DNA of 7,865 nt, taken from contig SBAY01000360.1 in NCBI GenBank assembly GCA_005239945.1, positions 1 through 7,865 on the forward strand. The letters are read 5' to 3'. Under the pieces are notes generated by a model. That model made no database searches and was not told where the DNA came from. It worked only from the letters and a program-made list of their open reading frames with translations. Made by a program: the position numbers and the translations under genes. Below, one piece after another: positions 6,708-7,865 of this stretch. The DNA is from Nitrospira sp. (GTDB lineage Bacteria; UBA9089; CG2-30-40-21; SBAY01). Within the stretch, counting starts at the first letter, position 1; the number at the start of each line of letters is the position of its first letter.

Positions 6708-6754
6708 CCATTTTCTTTTTTAAATTTTTAGATTTTAAACTAAAGTTTCTACAT

Positions 6755-6783
6755 ATAATATAGAATTAATCTTCATTTGTCAA
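6755..6783 (-). promoter_or_regulatory. Sigma-70/sigma-A type promoter of flgE
   Basis: On the minus strand TTGACA (6778-6783) is followed by 17 bases and TATTAT (6755-6760): an exact -35, ideal spacing and a five-of-six -10. Transcription would start near 6748, giving a leader of about 55 bases before the flgE ATG. I see neither a sigma-54 (GG-N10-GC) nor a sigma-28 (TAAA-N15-GCCGATAA) match in the same gap, although hook genes are often under sigma-54. flgE and the genes after it may therefore have their own housekeeping promoter independent of fliK. Confidence 0.65.
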
Positions 6784-6795
6784 GTAAAATTTTAC
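6784..6795. promoter_or_regulatory. 12-bp palindrome abutting the flgE -35 box
   Basis: GTAAAATTTTAC is a perfect palindrome lying immediately upstream of the TTGACA -35. It could be an operator or activator site, or simply an AT-rich coincidence, since the surrounding gap is very AT-rich. I see no second copy in this window. Confidence 0.3.
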
Positions 6796-6847
6796 ATGGA
6801 AATAAAAAAAATTATATTCCGATTCTATCCCATTACAATTATTAGAC

Positions 6848-7865
6848 TTACGCAATCAAGTCAATGCTTGAGACAAACCAGAATAATTTATTTCCAGTAA
6901 GATTTAAATTCATCGCTATTTCATGAGCCTCCACCTCCTTTTCTTTATACCCTTGTCGGGTATCAGATGAAAGAACCTTTATATTATCCGCATACATCTG
7001 ATGCCTTTTCTCTAAATTTTTTTCTGGTTCTTTTCCCACATATATCTCAATACCTTCTAAAACAATACCTTTTTCTAAAAGAGCCTGTTTTAAAGAATCA
7101 AGGTCTGATTCAATCAATTTCTTTAGTTCAACATTTTCTACCACAAATTTAGCTGTTATCTTATCGTTTTGTTTAATTACCCTTAGTTCTAATTTACCAA
7201 AATGTTCAGGTTTAAGTTGAATATGAATTTCGGATTTACCTTTTTTAACTTGTAATGATGCCTCCTCTATAAATGCATAAAGTATCTCTCTTATATCGGG
7301 GTTCGGTGGCCATGATTTGGGATTCGGGAGAATCCTCGATTGCTCTTGAATCTTTACCATTTCGAGATTTAAGGTTCGAGGTTCAAGATTCGAGAAAATT
7401 CTCGGTTGCTCTCGCATTTTTGCCCTCTCCATCTTTTCATCCCCAAACAAGTTTGGACCTCCATATCCAGACACTTCGGATACCTCAAATTGTTGAGAGC
7501 TTTTCCCAAACAAGTTTGGGCTTCCGTAATCAGATACCTCGGTTGCCTCAACTTGTTGAGATGCCTCCCCAAACAAGATTGGACTTCTGTAATCAGTTGG
7601 CCCGGCTACTAACTCAGGCTCAGCCTTTATTTCCTTAATTAGTGGTAGTATGATATGCTTGGGTTGTTCCTGCGTTTTTGCCATCTCCACCTTCTCATCC
7701 TTGACCGTTGTTCCACCGACTAACTCAGACAACCGGCTGGATACCTGGATTACTTCCTCATCCTTGACCGTTGTCCCGGCTATCAACTCAGGCTCAGCCT
7801 TAAGCTCCTTAATTGGTGGTGGCATAATATGCTTGGGTTGTTCCTGCACCTTTGCCATCTCCACC
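6848..7865 (-). CDS. fliK: Flagellar hook-length control protein FliK, C-terminal part (N-terminus outside window)
   Basis: Exported ruler that measures the growing hook and switches the export gate to filament substrates. The C-terminal switch domain (about residues 193-278 of the visible part) is clear: IHIQLKPEHFGKLELRVIK, ITAKFVVENVELKKLIESDL, ALLEKGIVLEGIEIYVG. A tail of about 60 residues follows, ending in SSIDLIA. The preceding 190 residues are low-complexity and repetitive, with copies of (E)MAKxQEQPKHI and of a 21-residue DYGSPNLFG unit, which fits the poorly conserved ruler part of the family. The frame is open through the window edge. A GTG at 7862-7864 is not a credible start, because the same VEMAK residues occur inside an internal repeat copy. 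flgD, which commonly follows fliK, is absent; flgE follows after 156 bp. Confidence 0.9.
   Translation of the reverse strand, partial: VEMAKVQEQPKHIMPPPIKELKAEPELIAGTTVKDEEVIQVSSRLSELVGGTTVKDEKVEMAKTQEQPKHIILPLIKEIKAEPELVAGPTDYRSPILFGEASQQVEATEVSDYGSPNLFGKSSQQFEVSEVSGYGGPNLFGDEKMERAKMREQPRIFSNLEPRTLNLEMVKIQEQSRILPNPKSWPPNPDIREILYAFIEEASLQVKKGKSEIHIQLKPEHFGKLELRVIKQNDKITAKFVVENVELKKLIESDLDSLKQALLEKGIVLEGIEIYVGKEPEKNLEKRHQMYADNIKVLSSDTRQGYKEKEVEAHEIAMNLNLTGNKLFWFVSSIDLIA
7361..7394. repeat. Intergenic-type short-unit repeat lying inside the fliK frame
   Basis: A run of TTCGAG / GGTTCGAG / GTTCAAG / ATTCGAG units; on the minus strand it consists of TTGAACC/TCGAACC-like units. Translated in the fliK frame it gives SNLEPRTLNLE (residues 158-168). 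I associate this peptide with spurious translations of an intergenic repeat in environmental genomes (recollection, unsearched). It interrupts two copies of the (M)xKxQEQ repeat, suggesting in-frame insertion or recruitment of the repeat into the ruler region. Confidence 0.5.
7436..7594. repeat. 63-bp (21-residue) tandem repeat in fliK
   Basis: Two full copies (7532-7594 and 7469-7531) and a partial third (7436-7468) encode DYRSPILFGEASQQVEATEVS, DYGSPNLFGKSSQQFEVSEVS and GYGGPNLFGDE. The two full DNA copies are about three-quarters identical by hand alignment, so they are diverged rather than freshly expanded. All are in frame. Confidence 0.85.
7595..7861. repeat. EMAKxQEQPKHI / TTVKDE repeats in fliK
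   Basis: Two long copies (7772-7861 and 7595-7687, offset 174 bp = 58 codons) encode EMAKVQEQPKHI...IKELKAEPELIAG and EMAKTQEQPKHI...IKEIKAEPELVAG, and share exact DNA stretches such as ATATGCTTGGGTTGTTCCTG. Between them, two copies of CTCATCCTTGACCGTTGT lie exactly 63 bp apart (7694 and 7757), encoding TTVKDEE/TTVKDEK. Degenerate relatives recur at residues 146-154 (ERAKMREQP) and 168-174 (EMVKIQE). The array runs off the window edge. Confidence 0.85.

Noticed and set aside
6381..6731. Plus-strand open frame of 116 codons over the flgE start
   Set aside because: It is antisense to the strongly conserved FlgE N-terminus and its ribosome-binding site.
7273..7638. Overlapping frames of 67-121 codons on both strands in the fliK repeat region
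   Set aside because: The 63-bp repeat period is a multiple of three, so several frames stay open by chance; only the FliK frame continues into a conserved domain.
7862..7864. GTG at the window edge as the fliK start
   Set aside because: The frame is open to the edge, and the same VEMAK residues occur in an internal repeat copy, so the true start lies outside the window.

Overview
The window is a stretch of a bacterial flagellar operon, with every recognisable gene on the minus strand. In transcription order (high to low coordinates) it reads: fliK (3' part only, cut by the window edge), flgE, flbD, fliL and fliM. The gene set and order resemble the hook/motor operons of Firmicutes, Spirochaetes, Thermotogae and many uncultured phyla (fliK-flgD-flgE-flbD-motA-motB-fliL-fliM-fliN/fliY). 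Here flgD is absent between fliK and flgE, and motAB is absent between flbD and fliL. The DNA is AT-rich and carries short-unit intergenic repeats of a kind I associate with genomes of uncultured environmental bacteria. I cannot assign a phylum.

Region by region: 6848-7865 is the end of fliK. It has a C-terminal export-switch domain preceded by a long low-complexity part built from repeats of about 21 residues (63 bp). 6692-6847 is a promoter region with a near-consensus sigma-70-type promoter and an adjoining 12-bp palindrome. 2129-6691 is a giant flgE (1520 residues; about 400 is common). Its normal hook ends flank an insert of about 1,050 residues made of two repeated module types, four copies each. 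1834-2031 is flbD, 1198-1737 is fliL, and 139-1056 is a fliM with an unusually short N-terminus. 1-138 lies downstream of fliM and holds a short-unit repeat but no convincing gene.

How they work together: FlgE subunits polymerise into the hook; FliK measures the hook and switches the export apparatus from hook to filament substrates; FlbD and FliL act at the stator/motor; FliM is a C-ring rotor protein that takes part in torque generation and switching. The most notable combination is an oversized, module-built hook subunit next to a repeat-built hook-length ruler. In addition, each gap downstream of flgE carries a hairpin-forming or tandem short-unit repeat. One element supplies the flbD stop codon, and another ends five bases upstream of the fliM ribosome-binding site, where the expected CheY-binding N-terminus of FliM is missing.
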